DNA of 64,000 bases from Prado023 sp963736425 (GCA_963736425.1 CAVTOX010000017.1:62001-126000), one strand, 5' to 3'. Positions 45,393 to 54,816 are shown, counted from the stretch's first letter. Notes: a model not told the origin generated them from the sequence alone. Program-made: numbers and translations.

Positions 45393-46473
45393 TCAGCTGT
45401 CGATGTCACCGGCGATGAACTGCTCGACCTTGGCCTTGCAGATGTCATCGGCGTACTGCTCCGGCGGCGACTTCATGAAGTAGCTCGACGCGGACAGGAT
45501 CGGGCCACCGATGCCGCGGTCCTTGGCGATCTTCGCAGCGCGCAGCGCATCGATGATCACACCGGCCGAGTTCGGGGAGTCCCAGACCTCGAGCTTGTAC
45601 TCCAGGCTCAACGGCACGTCGCCGAACGCCCGACCCTCGAGGCGCACGAACGCCCACTTGCGGTCGTCGAGCCAGGCCACGTAGTCCGAGGGACCGATGT
45701 GGATGTTGCGGGGCTCGATCTTGCCCTGCATCTGGGAGGTGACCGACTGGGTCTTGGAGATCTTCTTGGACTCGAGGCGATCGCGCTCGAGCATGTTCAT
45801 GAAGTCCATGTTGCCGCCGACGTTGAGCTGGTAGGTCCGGTCGACGGTGACGCCGCGGTCCTCGAACAGCCTGGTCAGCACACGGTGGGTGATGGTGGCA
45901 CCCACCTGGCTCTTGATGTCGTCGCCGACGATCGGCACACCGGCATCGGCGAACTTCTTGGCCCACTCCGGCGTGCCGGCGATGAACACGGGAAGCGCGT
46001 TGACGAAGGCGACCCTTGCGTCGATGGCGCACTGCGCGTAGTACTTCGCGGCCTGCTCCGACCCGACGGGCAGGTAGCAGATCAGGACGTCGACCTTGTT
46101 GTCGCGGAGGCTGGCGACGATGTCCACCGGCTCCTCGTCGGACTCAGTCACCATCTCGCGGTAGTACTTGCCCAGGCCGTCGAGCGTGTGGCCGCGGGAC
46201 ACGGTCACGCCCGGTCGGGGGCACGTCGCAGATCTTGATGGTGTTGTTCTCGCTGGCGCCGATGGCGTGGGCGAGATCCTGGCCGACCTTCTTGGCATCG
46301 ACGTCGAACGCGGCCACGAACTCGATGTCGCGGACGTGGTAGTCGCCGAACTGGACGTGCATGAGACCCGGCACACGGTCGTTGACGTCCGCGTCCTTGT
46401 AGTACTCCACACCCTGCACGAGGGAGGAGGCGCAGTTGCCCACGCCCACGATGGCCACACGAATGGCACCCAT
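45393..46473 (-). CDS. ino1: Myo-inositol-1-phosphate synthase (frame broken)
   Basis: Converts glucose-6-phosphate to inositol-1-phosphate with NAD, feeding phosphatidylinositol and mycothiol. The NAD motif GVGNCASSLVQG is at the N-terminus; DDIKSQVGATITHR, LNVGGNMDF and KIEPRNIHIGPSDYVAW are intact. One extra G near 46213 shifts the frame between ICDVPPTG and VTVSRGHTLDGLG; removing it gives about 359 residues. RBS AAAGGAAC before the ATG at 46473. It follows the PadR gene by 14 bp, forming a probable operon as in mycobacteria. Confidence 0.94.
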
Positions 46474-46487
46474 CTGATGTTCCTTTC

Positions 46488-47126
46488 TCACCCGCGGGCT
46501 GGCGGGCGACGCGGCCCGGCCCCGGTATCTCCGGATTGGTTGTTGGACGCGTCGGCGGATCCAACGCGTCGTCCTTGGTTCTCGTTGTCGATCAACTCGT
46601 TGAGCCAGCGCACCTCGCGCTCGACACCTTCCAGGCCATGGCGCTGCAGGGCCTGCGTGTAGGTGTCCAGCCGCTCGCGGTTGCGGGCGGTCGAGGCGGC
46701 CAGGTTGGCCCGCCGCTCCTCCATCCGGCTGCGCCGGCCCTCGAGGATGCGCACGCGCACCTCAGCCGGAGTGCTGCCGAAGAAGGCCATGTGCACGCCG
46801 AACGCCTCGTCCTCCCACGCCTCGGGACCGGTGCGCGAGACGAGCTCGGCGAACCTGTCCTTGCCGTCGGCGGTGAGCTCGTAGACGATCTTCGCGCGTC
46901 GGCCCGAGAGGACCGGAGCGCTGGCGTCCGCGGCACCCGCCTCGGCGATCAGGCCCCGGTCGAGCAGGTCCTTGAGCGCCGGGTAGAGCGAGCCGTACGA
47001 AATGGCACGGAACGTCCCCATCACCGAGTTGAGCCGCTTGCGCAACTCGTATCCGTGCATGGGGGCGTCCTGGAGAAGGCCCAGGATCGCGAACTCAAGC
47101 ACTGCGCTGCGGCGAGTGGCTGCCAT
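46488..47126 (-). CDS. PadR-family transcriptional regulator
   Basis: Repressor of 212 residues with an N-terminal winged helix (FAILGLLQDAPMHGYELRKRL ... SYGSLYPALKDLLDRGL) and a C-terminal dimerisation helix. It is immediately upstream of ino1, the arrangement also seen in mycobacteria (Rv0047c-Rv0046c), so it likely controls inositol synthesis. A perfect PadR-type dyad (47167-47187) lies before its start, implying autoregulation of the operon. An upstream in-frame start at 47186 would lie inside the operator and is rejected. Confidence 0.88.
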   Translation of the reverse strand: MAATRRSAVLEFAILGLLQDAPMHGYELRKRLNSVMGTFRAISYGSLYPALKDLLDRGLIAEAGAADASAPVLSGRRAKIVYELTADGKDRFAELVSRTGPEAWEDEAFGVHMAFFGSTPAEVRVRILEGRRSRMEERRANLAASTARNRERLDTYTQALQRHGLEGVEREVRWLNELIDNENQGRRVGSADASNNQSGDTGAGPRRPPARG

Positions 47127-47166
47127 CGCGGAGTACCGTCCTCTCACTGGCCTGGAGTGACAAACT

Positions 47167-47187
47167 GATGTATCGAGTTGATACATC
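47167..47187 (-). promoter_or_regulatory. PadR-type operator
   Basis: Perfect 8-bp arms GATGTATC / GATACATC separated by 5 bp, of the ATGT...ACAT type bound by PadR proteins, 41 bp before the padR start. Confidence 0.8.
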
Positions 47188-47363
47188 GGACAATGTAGCC
47201 GACCTCCGACCGACGTGCAAATGACACGCCCGGTTCACCGCCCGGACACCGGGGCCGACCGGTGACCCATCGGGGTCCGCCACCGGATCAGGGGACCAAT
47301 GACCGCTCCACCCGGGTCCTGTGGACCCACGTGGCGGAGCCCGCCCACGGAAGAATGCCACCC

Positions 47364-48599
47364 ATGACCCTGCATGCCACGGCCGAGTCCCTCGCTGCCA
47401 TCCTCGAGGCGCTCCCGCCGAACCCCCGCGTCGTCGTGTCGGGCAACTTCGCCAGCCCCTTCACCACGCTCGCGCTGTTCGATGCCCACGTGCCCGAATG
47501 GCGGCTGTGGGCCCTGAACCCCCAGCCGGGACTGCCGGAGCGGGACGGGATCACCCCCGAGACGTCCTTCGTCGGCGCCGGGATGCGCAAGAACCCCCGA
47601 CTGCACTACGTCCCCTGCCGACTGAGCCTGGTCCCCGCGCTGTTCTCCCGGGCGATGCCGCCCGATGTGGTCCTTCTGCACACGTCGATGCCGCGGCACG
47701 GCGTCGTGAGCCTGGGCATCGAGGTCAACGTGATGCCTGCCGCGATCGAGGCCTGCCGGGCCCGCGGCGGCAAGGTCATCGCCCAGGCGAACCCCAGCAT
47801 GCCGTTCACCTACGGCGACGCCATCGTCCCGCTGAGCTCGATCGACGTGCTGTTCGAGGCCGACGAGCCGCTCACCGTCGCCGTCCAGGGGACTCTCGAC
47901 GACACCTCGCGCGATATCGGGGAGCGGATCGCCGCCCGGATCAAGGACGGCTCCACGCTGCAGATGGGGATCGGGGCCGTGCCCGACGCGGTCCTCACCG
48001 CGTTGTCCGACCGCAAGGGACTGCGGTTCTGGACCGAGATGTTCTCCGACGGCGTGCTCGCACTCGACAAGGCCGGGGCGTTGGATCCGGACGCGGCGCT
48101 GGCGGTGTCCTTCCTCTTCGGCTCACAGGAGCTCTACGAGTGGATCGACGGCAACCCACGGGTGCGCATGGTGCGCACGGAGGCCAGCAACGACCCCGGA
48201 CTGATCGCCCAGCAGCCCTTGATGACATCGGTGAACTCCGCCCTGCAGGTGGACCTGTTCGCCCAGGCGAACGCCTCCCGGATCAACGCCCGGATCTACT
48301 CCGGCTTCGGTGGGCAGACGGACTTCATCGTCGGGGCCCTGCACGCACCCGGCGGCCAGGCGTTCATCGCCCTGCGCTCGTGGCACCCGAAGGCCAACGT
48401 CTCGACGATCGTGCCCCTGCTCGACGAGCCGGTCACGTCCTTCCAGCACACCGCGGTGGTCACCGAGCAGGGCATCGCTGAGATCTGGGGCCGATCCCAG
48501 GACCAGCAGGCGCACAACCTGATCACCCAGGCAGCCCACCCGGACGTCCGTGAGGAGCTGTTCGAGGAGGCCGCGAACCTCGGCCTGCGCGTCGGCTGA
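47364..48599 (+). CDS. Acetyl-CoA hydrolase/transferase family protein
   Basis: CoA transferase of the acetyl-CoA hydrolase / 4-hydroxybutyrate CoA-transferase group (411 residues). Both Rossmann-like halves are present, with GIGAVPDAVL and FSDGVLALDKAGAL in the middle and SGFGGQTDFIVGA plus the C-terminal TEQGIAEIWG motif. Probably moves CoA between acetate and another short acid; the substrate is unknown. The ATG at 47364 is used; an ATG three codons earlier is possible. Confidence 0.88.
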   Translation: MTLHATAESLAAILEALPPNPRVVVSGNFASPFTTLALFDAHVPEWRLWALNPQPGLPERDGITPETSFVGAGMRKNPRLHYVPCRLSLVPALFSRAMPPDVVLLHTSMPRHGVVSLGIEVNVMPAAIEACRARGGKVIAQANPSMPFTYGDAIVPLSSIDVLFEADEPLTVAVQGTLDDTSRDIGERIAARIKDGSTLQMGIGAVPDAVLTALSDRKGLRFWTEMFSDGVLALDKAGALDPDAALAVSFLFGSQELYEWIDGNPRVRMVRTEASNDPGLIAQQPLMTSVNSALQVDLFAQANASRINARIYSGFGGQTDFIVGALHAPGGQAFIALRSWHPKANVSTIVPLLDEPVTSFQHTAVVTEQGIAEIWGRSQDQQAHNLITQAAHPDVREELFEEAANLGLRVG

Positions 48600-48622
48600 A
48601 CCGGGGAGGGCCAACACGTGGT

Positions 48623-48722
48623 CGGCGCCTGCACGCACGCAGGACACGCCGATCGGGGATGTGAGATGGGACACGATCGGTGTCCGATGGTGGGGAAGCG
48701 GGCATGAAGCGGGCACCCCACC
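48623..48722 (+). other. Structured leader of lytic transglycosylase gene
   Basis: Three consecutive hairpins: CGGCG/CGCCG enclosing CCTGC/GCAGG (48623-48651), GGACAC/GTGTCC (48669-48685) and GGTGGGG/CCCCACC (48689-48722). The last loop holds two GAAGCGGGCA repeats, and the stem ends next to the ribosome binding site. Confidence 0.45.
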
Positions 48723-48734
48723 CTCGGAGGACCC

Positions 48735-49352
48735 ATGAGCACCGGCACCCTGATCAAGGTTGGCGCCGCCCTCACCGCAACGGCCGCGATGATCGCCGGC
48801 GGACCGGCACTTGCCAGCACCCTCGGCCTGGCCGACGACGCGGTCGCAACCATGCCCGCCTCCTGGGAGACCCAGCGGGCCGTCGACGCCCGGAACGCCG
48901 CCGCAAGCCAGGCAGCCACGCTCGAGGCCGAGGCCCAGCGCAAGGCCGCGGAGCGCAAGGCCAAGAAGGAGGCCGCGCGCAAGGCCGCGGAGAAGAAGCG
49001 ACGCGCGGCTGAGCAGCGCGCCGCCCGCGCCCGGGCCGCCCAGGGCGGATCACCGGCCCAGAACCGCGCCCTCGGGATGCAGATGTGCGCCGACAAGGGC
49101 TGGTCGGCCTCCCAGTGCGACGACCTGGGCGCGCTCTGGCAGAAGGAGTCCGGCTGGAACAGCCGGGCGCACAACGGCTCGGGGGCGCATGGCATCCCCC
49201 AGGCGCTGCCCGGATCGAAGATGTCGTCGGCCGGACCGAACTGGCAGAGCAACGCGCGCACCCAGATCGCGTGGGGACTGGGCTACATCCAGAGCCGCTA
49301 CGGCAACCCGAGCAACGCCCTGGCCCACTCGTACAGCACCGGCTGGTACTGA
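48735..49352 (+). CDS. Exported lytic transglycosylase-like protein
   Basis: Cell-wall hydrolase of 205 residues: a signal peptide (about 1-28), an Ala/Lys/Arg/Glu coiled-coil stretch, and a C-terminal lysozyme-like domain (LWQKESGWNSRAHNGSGAHG, with the catalytic Glu in KESGWN, and IPQALPGSKM). Such proteins cleave glycan strands. RBS CGGAGGA precedes the ATG. The leader is strongly structured. Confidence 0.85.
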   Translation: MSTGTLIKVGAALTATAAMIAGGPALASTLGLADDAVATMPASWETQRAVDARNAAASQAATLEAEAQRKAAERKAKKEAARKAAEKKRRAAEQRAARARAAQGGSPAQNRALGMQMCADKGWSASQCDDLGALWQKESGWNSRAHNGSGAHGIPQALPGSKMSSAGPNWQSNARTQIAWGLGYIQSRYGNPSNALAHSYSTGWY

Positions 49353-49413
49353 CCCCGACGTCACGCCGCTCAGGTGGCCCCCGCGGCTTGGGCGTCCCTC
49401 GAGCAGTGACCTG

Positions 49414-51087
49414 TCAGGCGACGGGGTCGGGCCCTGCGGACGTGTCCACGGAACCGACGGCCGCCGCCTCCACGTCGTCCTCGCGGCGCCCGACCGGCTT
49501 GGGCAGGGCAAGGGTGGCCAGCAGGCCGAGGAAGACGAATCCCCCGGCGACGTAGGCGGTGACCTCCACGGAGTCGGCGAACGCCTGCGACGCGGCCGCT
49601 TGAACCTCCGGGCTTCCCGGCGGCTGGTCCAGGCTCGGGATGACCGTGCCCGCTGTGGTCTCGACGAGATCGGCCACTTCCTGGGCCTGGGGAGCCGGGA
49701 CACCAGCCTGCTCGACGTGCGCGGCAGTCTGGGAGTTGAGGGTGACGAACAGGACCGTGCCGAGGATGGCCGTGCCCATGGCGGCACCGATCTGGCGCGC
49801 GGTGCTCTGCGTGCCGGAGGCCTGGCCGCTCTGCCGAACCGGGACGTCGGCCAGGATCAGGCCCGTCAGCTGGGCGCTGGCATAGCCGACGCCCATGCCG
49901 TAGATGATCAACCAGATCGCCATCTGCCAGGCCGACGAGGTGGGGGTGATCGTGGCCCCGAGGCCGACGATGCCGATCACCTCGAGGCCCATGCCCATCC
50001 GGGCGACGAACCGGGCTCCGTACTTGTTGGCCAGGGACGCCGCCGTCGGGGCGGACACGAAGGAGCCGATCGCCAGGGTCGCCAGGAGGGCTCCCGCGCC
50101 CAGCGCGGTGTACCCCAGGACACTCTGCAGGAACAGCGGGAGCGAGAACAGGATCCCGAACTCGCCGAGGCTGACGATCAGGGCGGCGACCGACCCGAGG
50201 CCGAACGTGGCGATGCGGAACAGCGTGAAGTCGATCAGCGCGGACTTGCCTGCGCGCGTGCGCCGGGTCTCGACGAAGTACAGCACCAGCAGGCACAGCA
50301 GGCCGGCCACCAGCGCGATGAAGACCGGGGAGATCGCACCGGCGGCGTAGTCGCGGCCGAACAGGCTCTTGTCCTCCTCGACGCGGATCCACCCGTAGTT
50401 CCGACCCTCGATCAGGCCGAAGACGATCAGGCCGATGCCCAGCGCCGAGAGGATCGCGCCCCCGACATCGAGTCCCTGGGTGTCCCCGGGGTCCTTGCTC
50501 TCCGGGACGTAGCGCAGGGCGCCGACGATCACGATGATCCCGATCGGGACGTTGATCCAGAACGCCCACGTCCACGAGAAGTTCGTAGTCAGGTAGCCGC
50601 CGACCAGAGGGCCGAGTGCAGCCATCCCGCCGATGATCGAGCCGTAGATGGCGAAGGCGACATTGCGTGCCTTGCCGGCGTAGAGCGAGTTGACCAGCGA
50701 CAACGAGGAGGGCGACATCATCGCCCCGCCGATGCCCTGCAGCGCCCGGGCGGTGATCAGGTGCTCGCCGGACTTCGACGACGCGGCGTAGATGCTGGCC
50801 AGCACGAACACCAGGGCGCCGAGGGTGAAGATCCGTCGCCGGCCCACCCGGTCGCCCACGCGGCCGAACACGATCAGCAGGGCAGCGAACGTCAGGGAGT
50901 AGATCGCGTTGACCCACTCGGCATCGATCGAGCTCAGGCCAAGGTCGGCGATCATCGAGGGCAGCGAGACGTTGACGATCGTCGCATCCATGATGATCAG
51001 GGCGGTCCCCATGCCGATGAACAGCATGGGGATCCACCCGTGTGCGGGCTTCTCCATCGGGGTCGCTGGGCTCACGGCGGCGGTCAC
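49414..51087 (-). CDS. MFS transporter, DHA2 (14-helix) drug exporter family
   Basis: Proton-driven multidrug exporter (557 residues, about 14 hydrophobic helices) of the EmrB/QacA type. Typical motifs are MDATIVNVSLPSMIADLGLS in helix 1, GRVGDRVGRRRIF in the helix 2-3 loop and the antiporter motif C region GIGGAMMSPSSLSLV. No regulator adjoins it. The GTG at 51087 follows TAGGCT by 8 nt; the open frame continues upstream into the tRNA region and is not used. Confidence 0.9.
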   Translation of the reverse strand: MTAAVSPATPMEKPAHGWIPMLFIGMGTALIIMDATIVNVSLPSMIADLGLSSIDAEWVNAIYSLTFAALLIVFGRVGDRVGRRRIFTLGALVFVLASIYAASSKSGEHLITARALQGIGGAMMSPSSLSLVNSLYAGKARNVAFAIYGSIIGGMAALGPLVGGYLTTNFSWTWAFWINVPIGIIVIVGALRYVPESKDPGDTQGLDVGGAILSALGIGLIVFGLIEGRNYGWIRVEEDKSLFGRDYAAGAISPVFIALVAGLLCLLVLYFVETRRTRAGKSALIDFTLFRIATFGLGSVAALIVSLGEFGILFSLPLFLQSVLGYTALGAGALLATLAIGSFVSAPTAASLANKYGARFVARMGMGLEVIGIVGLGATITPTSSAWQMAIWLIIYGMGVGYASAQLTGLILADVPVRQSGQASGTQSTARQIGAAMGTAILGTVLFVTLNSQTAAHVEQAGVPAPQAQEVADLVETTAGTVIPSLDQPPGSPEVQAAASQAFADSVEVTAYVAGGFVFLGLLATLALPKPVGRREDDVEAAAVGSVDTSAGPDPVA

Positions 51088-51095
51088 GGGAGCGG

Positions 51096-51101
51096 AGCCT
51101 A
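51096..51101 (-). promoter_or_regulatory. -10 element, leaderless start of DHA2 exporter
   Basis: TAGGCT on the minus strand, 8 nt before the GTG at 51087. Confidence 0.5.
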
Positions 51102-51169
51102 CCGGCAGGCGGACCACCCGGCAGGGTGACGACCCGGCGCCCATCCTGACCAACTCGAACGGAAACATG

Positions 51170-51206
51170 AGGAACGCCCCCGGGCTGCTCGCCCGGGGGC
51201 GTTCCT
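51170..51206 (-). terminator. Terminator of tRNA-Leu
   Basis: Perfect 16-bp stem AGGAACGCCCCCGGGC with its complement and a 5-nt loop, 4 nt after the tRNA end. Confidence 0.85.
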
Positions 51207-51210
51207 GTTG

Positions 51211-51294
51211 TGCGCGAGGGGGGAGTTGAACCCCCACACCCTTTCGAGTACACGGACCTGAACCGTGCGCGTCTGCCTATTCCGCCACTCGCGC
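51211..51294 (-). tRNA. tRNA-Leu (anticodon CAG)
   Basis: Class II tRNA of 84 nt with a long variable arm. The acceptor stem GCGCGAG pairs with CTCGCGC; the anticodon stem CACGG / CCGTG encloses TTCAGGT with anticodon CAG; the T-loop GTTCAACTC is standard and the discriminator base is A. The CCA end is not encoded, so it must be added by the cca product, whose gene lies 2 kb away. Confidence 0.95.
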
Positions 51295-51328
51295 ATCACC
51301 CGGCCGTAGCGGCAGGACAACGCCCACA

Positions 51329-51358
51329 AGCGTACCGGGGTCGCCCACCGGCGGCCAA
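51329..51358 (-). promoter_or_regulatory. Promoter of tRNA-Leu
   Basis: TTGGCC (51353-51358) and TACGCT (51329-51334) on the minus strand with an 18-bp spacer, about 35 bp before the tRNA. Confidence 0.5.
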
Positions 51359-51373
51359 ATCGCGGTCAGAGGC

Positions 51374-53203
51374 TCAGGGGGGCTGGACGCCGGCCGCCTC
51401 AGCGATCACGCGGGTGTATTCGGCGGCACCCTTGCCGGTCAGGTGGACACCATCCTTGACCATGTAGTCGCGGTGGTCCTCGGAGGCCTTGGCCCAGTCG
51501 GCCACGACGACGTTGGGGTAGTCCCTGGCGACGGAGGCGATCAGCGCGTTGTTGGGCTTCATCCACGCCCGCGGGACCCTGGTGTTGACCAGCACCACCT
51601 TCTGGACGCCCGACAGCTGGGCGAGCATCGCGCGCAGTTGCTCCTCGGTGACGATGCCGTTGTTGCCGACATGCAGGACGACCGTGTCGCGCAGCTGCCC
51701 ACTGTTCACCTGCGTGGTGATCGAGGCCAGGACGTCCGCGGCCTGGGTGGCGACCTTGGCGTGCAGGTCCAGGTTGAACGTCGTGCTCTCGAGCGCCCCT
51801 GAGGCCCCGAGCATCACCGAGTCCCCGAAGGCCGTGACCTTGGCGCGCGGATCCAGTTCCTCCGCGGCAGCCATCCGGGCGAAATCGCGCTCGAGTGGGG
51901 CGCCCACCGGGGCCACTGCCGCGAACTGCTCAGCGGTCATGCCGGCCGCAGCCGCCGGGGCCGGTGCGGTGAGCACCCGGAACCCGGTGAACATCACGAC
52001 GACCGCGACCGCAGCGACCGACGCCAGCAGCGCCGGACTCGGCTGGGGCAGCTCGCCCTCGCGAACGCGCAGCCACCCGCGGGCCAGCGCCCCCCGGCGG
52101 ACCGGCATCTCCAGGTAGCGGTAGCTCAGTTCGGCAACCCCGAGCAGCAGTACCACGCGCACCACGAGCGCAAGGACGCCGTCGACCGGGATGTCCACAC
52201 CGGGTCGGGTGACCAGGAAAAGCGGCCAGTGCCAGAGGTAGATGCCGTAGGACCGCTCACCGATCCACCGCATCGGCCGCATCCCCAACCACATCCCGAA
52301 CAGCACACCCCGGTGGCTGGCCGCAGCCACGACCACGGCTGAGACGAGGGCCACCACGAGGAACCCGCCGCGGTAGAGGAACGTCGAGAACTCCCCGAGC
52401 CTGGTGAACATGACCACGAGAAGGAGCAGACCGGCCACACCGGCCCCGGTGATCACCATCCGCGCCTGACGGGGCAGGACCGGCGAGGTGCGACCCGGGC
52501 GCCAGACGACGGCCAGCGCGGCGCCGACGAAGACACCCATCGCGTGCGTGTCGGTGCCGAAGTAGAGACGGCTCGGATCGGCAGCGCCCGGCATGTCCCC
52601 GACGAATGAGCCGATCGTCATCGCCAGCGTCGAGAGCAGCGCCCCGCCGAGGGCCACGAGCCCGACAGCCCGCGCCCCCCGCAGGCGGTAGGCGAACAGC
52701 GCGATCGCGGGCCAGAAGATGTAGAACTGCTCCTCCACCGCCAGCGACCACAGGTGCTTGAGCATGGGCGGGCGGCCGATGAACTCGAAGTACGAGGTCT
52801 CGGTGAAGATGCTCAGCCAGTTCGAGTAGTAGAACAGCGCACCCGGGAGGTCGCGGCGGAACCCGGCTGCGCCGTCGTAGGCCACGGTGGCGACCAGGAG
52901 GGCCGTCACGGCGAGCACTGCGAACAGCGCGGGGAGCAGCCGGCGGGCGCGGCGGACGTAGAAGTTCTTGAAGTCGATGCCCCCGGAGCGGTCGAGCTCG
53001 ACCAGCAGCAGCGAGGTGATCAGGAAGCCCGAAAGGACGAAGAACACGTCCACCCCGAGGAATCCGCCCGGGATCCAGGCGACATCGGCGTGGTAGAGCA
53101 CCACGGCGATGACCGCGACCGCGCGCAGGCCGTCGAGTCCCACGAGGTGCGGCAGAGCCGGACGTCTGACGGTACGGCGCTGCCGGGTGAGAGTCCCGGA
53201 CAT
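51374..53203 (-). CDS. OafA-type membrane acyltransferase with SGNH domain
   Basis: Membrane O-acyltransferase (609 residues): about ten helices of an Acyltransferase_3 domain with the N-terminal VLYHADVAWIPGGFLGVD and FFVLSGFLITSLLL motifs, then an extracellular SGNH hydrolase-like domain (about 450-609) with AFGDSVMLGASG, HVGNNG and DGVHLTGKG. Such two-part enzymes acetylate cell-wall or exported polysaccharides (peptidoglycan O-acetyltransferases belong here). RBS AGGAAGGA before the ATG. Confidence 0.9.
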   Translation of the reverse strand: MSGTLTRQRRTVRRPALPHLVGLDGLRAVAVIAVVLYHADVAWIPGGFLGVDVFFVLSGFLITSLLLVELDRSGGIDFKNFYVRRARRLLPALFAVLAVTALLVATVAYDGAAGFRRDLPGALFYYSNWLSIFTETSYFEFIGRPPMLKHLWSLAVEEQFYIFWPAIALFAYRLRGARAVGLVALGGALLSTLAMTIGSFVGDMPGAADPSRLYFGTDTHAMGVFVGAALAVVWRPGRTSPVLPRQARMVITGAGVAGLLLLVVMFTRLGEFSTFLYRGGFLVVALVSAVVVAAASHRGVLFGMWLGMRPMRWIGERSYGIYLWHWPLFLVTRPGVDIPVDGVLALVVRVVLLLGVAELSYRYLEMPVRRGALARGWLRVREGELPQPSPALLASVAAVAVVVMFTGFRVLTAPAPAAAAGMTAEQFAAVAPVGAPLERDFARMAAAEELDPRAKVTAFGDSVMLGASGALESTTFNLDLHAKVATQAADVLASITTQVNSGQLRDTVVLHVGNNGIVTEEQLRAMLAQLSGVQKVVLVNTRVPRAWMKPNNALIASVARDYPNVVVADWAKASEDHRDYMVKDGVHLTGKGAAEYTRVIAEAAGVQPP

Positions 53204-53269
53204 GACGGTTCCTTCCTACAGCGCCCCGGCTCGACCCTGCCGCGGTGCCTTGGCACATTGAACCGCACC

Positions 53270-53280
53270 GGTCCGACATC
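53270..53280 (-). promoter_or_regulatory. Recurring 11-bp upstream motif, copy 4
   Basis: GATGTCGGACC on the minus strand, about 67-77 bp before the acyltransferase start. Confidence 0.5.
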
Positions 53281-53357
53281 GCCGGGGAGGTCGACCCGCG
53301 CGGGCGGCGCGTCGCGATCAGCCGCTGGCGAACGCCCGTTGGGCGCATCCGGCGTGC

Positions 53358-54816
53358 TCAGGCAGGCGCACGCCCCGCCCACCACTGACGCAGCTCCTGC
53401 TCGGCGCGCTCAGGACCCAGGGGTCCGTCGTCGAGACGACGTTCCATGAGCCAGCGGTAGGCCTCGCCCACCTCGCGACCGGGTCCGATGCCCAGGATCC
53501 CCATGATCTCGTTGCCATCGAGGTCGGGTCGGATGGACGCGAGCTCCTCGGCCCCAGCCAGGATCTCGATGCGAGCCTCGAGGTCGTCGTAGGTCCGCCT
53601 CAGGGCAGCGGCCTTGCGCGGGTTGCGGGTGGTGCAGTCCGCGCGTGTCAGCTTGTGCAGCTCGGCGAGCTGGTCACCGGCGTCGCGGACGTAGCGGCGC
53701 ACCGCCGCGTCGGTCCACTCGCCACTGCCGTAGCCATGGAAGCGCAGGTGCAGCTCCACCAGGGTGGACACCTCGTCGACGACGACCTTCGGGTAGCGCA
53801 GGGCGGTCAGCCGCTTGCGGGTCAGCTTGGCCCCCACGACCTCGTGGTGGTGGAAGCTCACGCGCCCGCCCTGCTCGAAGCGCCGGGTGCGGGGCTTGCC
53901 GATGTCGTGCAGCAGGGCGGCCAGGCGAAGGACCAGGTCCGGCGGGCAGGTGGGCTCATGCGAGGTCTCGAGGTCGATGGCCTGGTCCAGGACGATCAGG
54001 GAGTGCTCGTAGACGTCCTTGTGCCGATGGTGCTCGTCGATCTCCAGGCGCAGGGCCGGCAGCTCGGGCAGCACGTGGTCGGCCAGCCCGGTGTCGACCA
54101 TCAGCTCCAGGCCCATCCGGGGCACCTCGGTGAGCATGCAGCTTGGACAGCTCGTCGCGGACCCGTTCCGCGGACACCATCGTGATCCGGTCGGCCATCT
54201 CGGTCATCGCCCCCAGGACCTCCGGGGAGACCGACACGCCCAGCTGCGCCACGAACCGCGCTGCCCGCATCATCCGCAGCGGGTCGTCGGCGAAGGACTC
54301 CTGCGGCGTGGCCGGCGTGCGCAGCGTGTGGGCGGCGAGGTCGGCCAACCCGTCGAACGGGTCGACGAAGGTGCGCTCGGGCAGGGTGACGGCCATGGCG
54401 TTGATGGTGAAGTCGCGACGCCGGAGGTCCTCGAGCAGGGAGTCCCCGTAGGTCACCTCGGGCTTGCGGGTGGTGCGGTCGTAGGCGTCGCTGCGGTAGG
54501 TCGTGATCTCGAAGTGGTGCTCGCCGCGGCGCGCGCCCACGGTGCCGAAGTCGATGCCGATGTCCCACACGGCGTCGGCCCAGCCCTCGAGCACGGCCAG
54601 CGTCTGCGCCGGATGGGCCGAGGTGGCCAGGTCGAGGTCCACGTGCGTGCCCAACAGGACCGCGTCGCGCACGGACCCCCCCACGAGGGCGATCTCGTGA
54701 CCGGCCGAAGCCATCCGTCCCGCCAGCTCGAGGAGTTCCGGGATCTCGTCGAGCAGGTCGTCGATGCGCATGCGGCTCGCAGCTGCAAGCGCCGCGCGGG
54801 GAGGGACGTCGGGCAC
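53358..54816 (-). CDS. cca: CCA tRNA nucleotidyltransferase (frame broken)
   Basis: Adds the 3' CCA to tRNAs. The nucleotidyltransferase domain has GGSVRDAVL and DLDLATSA (catalytic Asp pair) and RRRDFTINAMA; after the head-neck helices a C-terminal HD domain has LLHDIGKPRTRRFEQGG. One extra base near 54139 splits the two halves between ELSKL and MLTEVPRMGLELM; removing it gives about 485 residues. The GTG at 54816 follows TAGGCT by 8 nt. Divergent from the Nudix gene, as in mycobacteria (pcnA-mutT4). Confidence 0.94.

Noticed and set aside
48811..51129. 772-codon plus-strand ORF over the transglycosylase and DHA2 exporter
   Set aside because: It overlaps well-supported genes on both strands and its translation has no recognisable domain.
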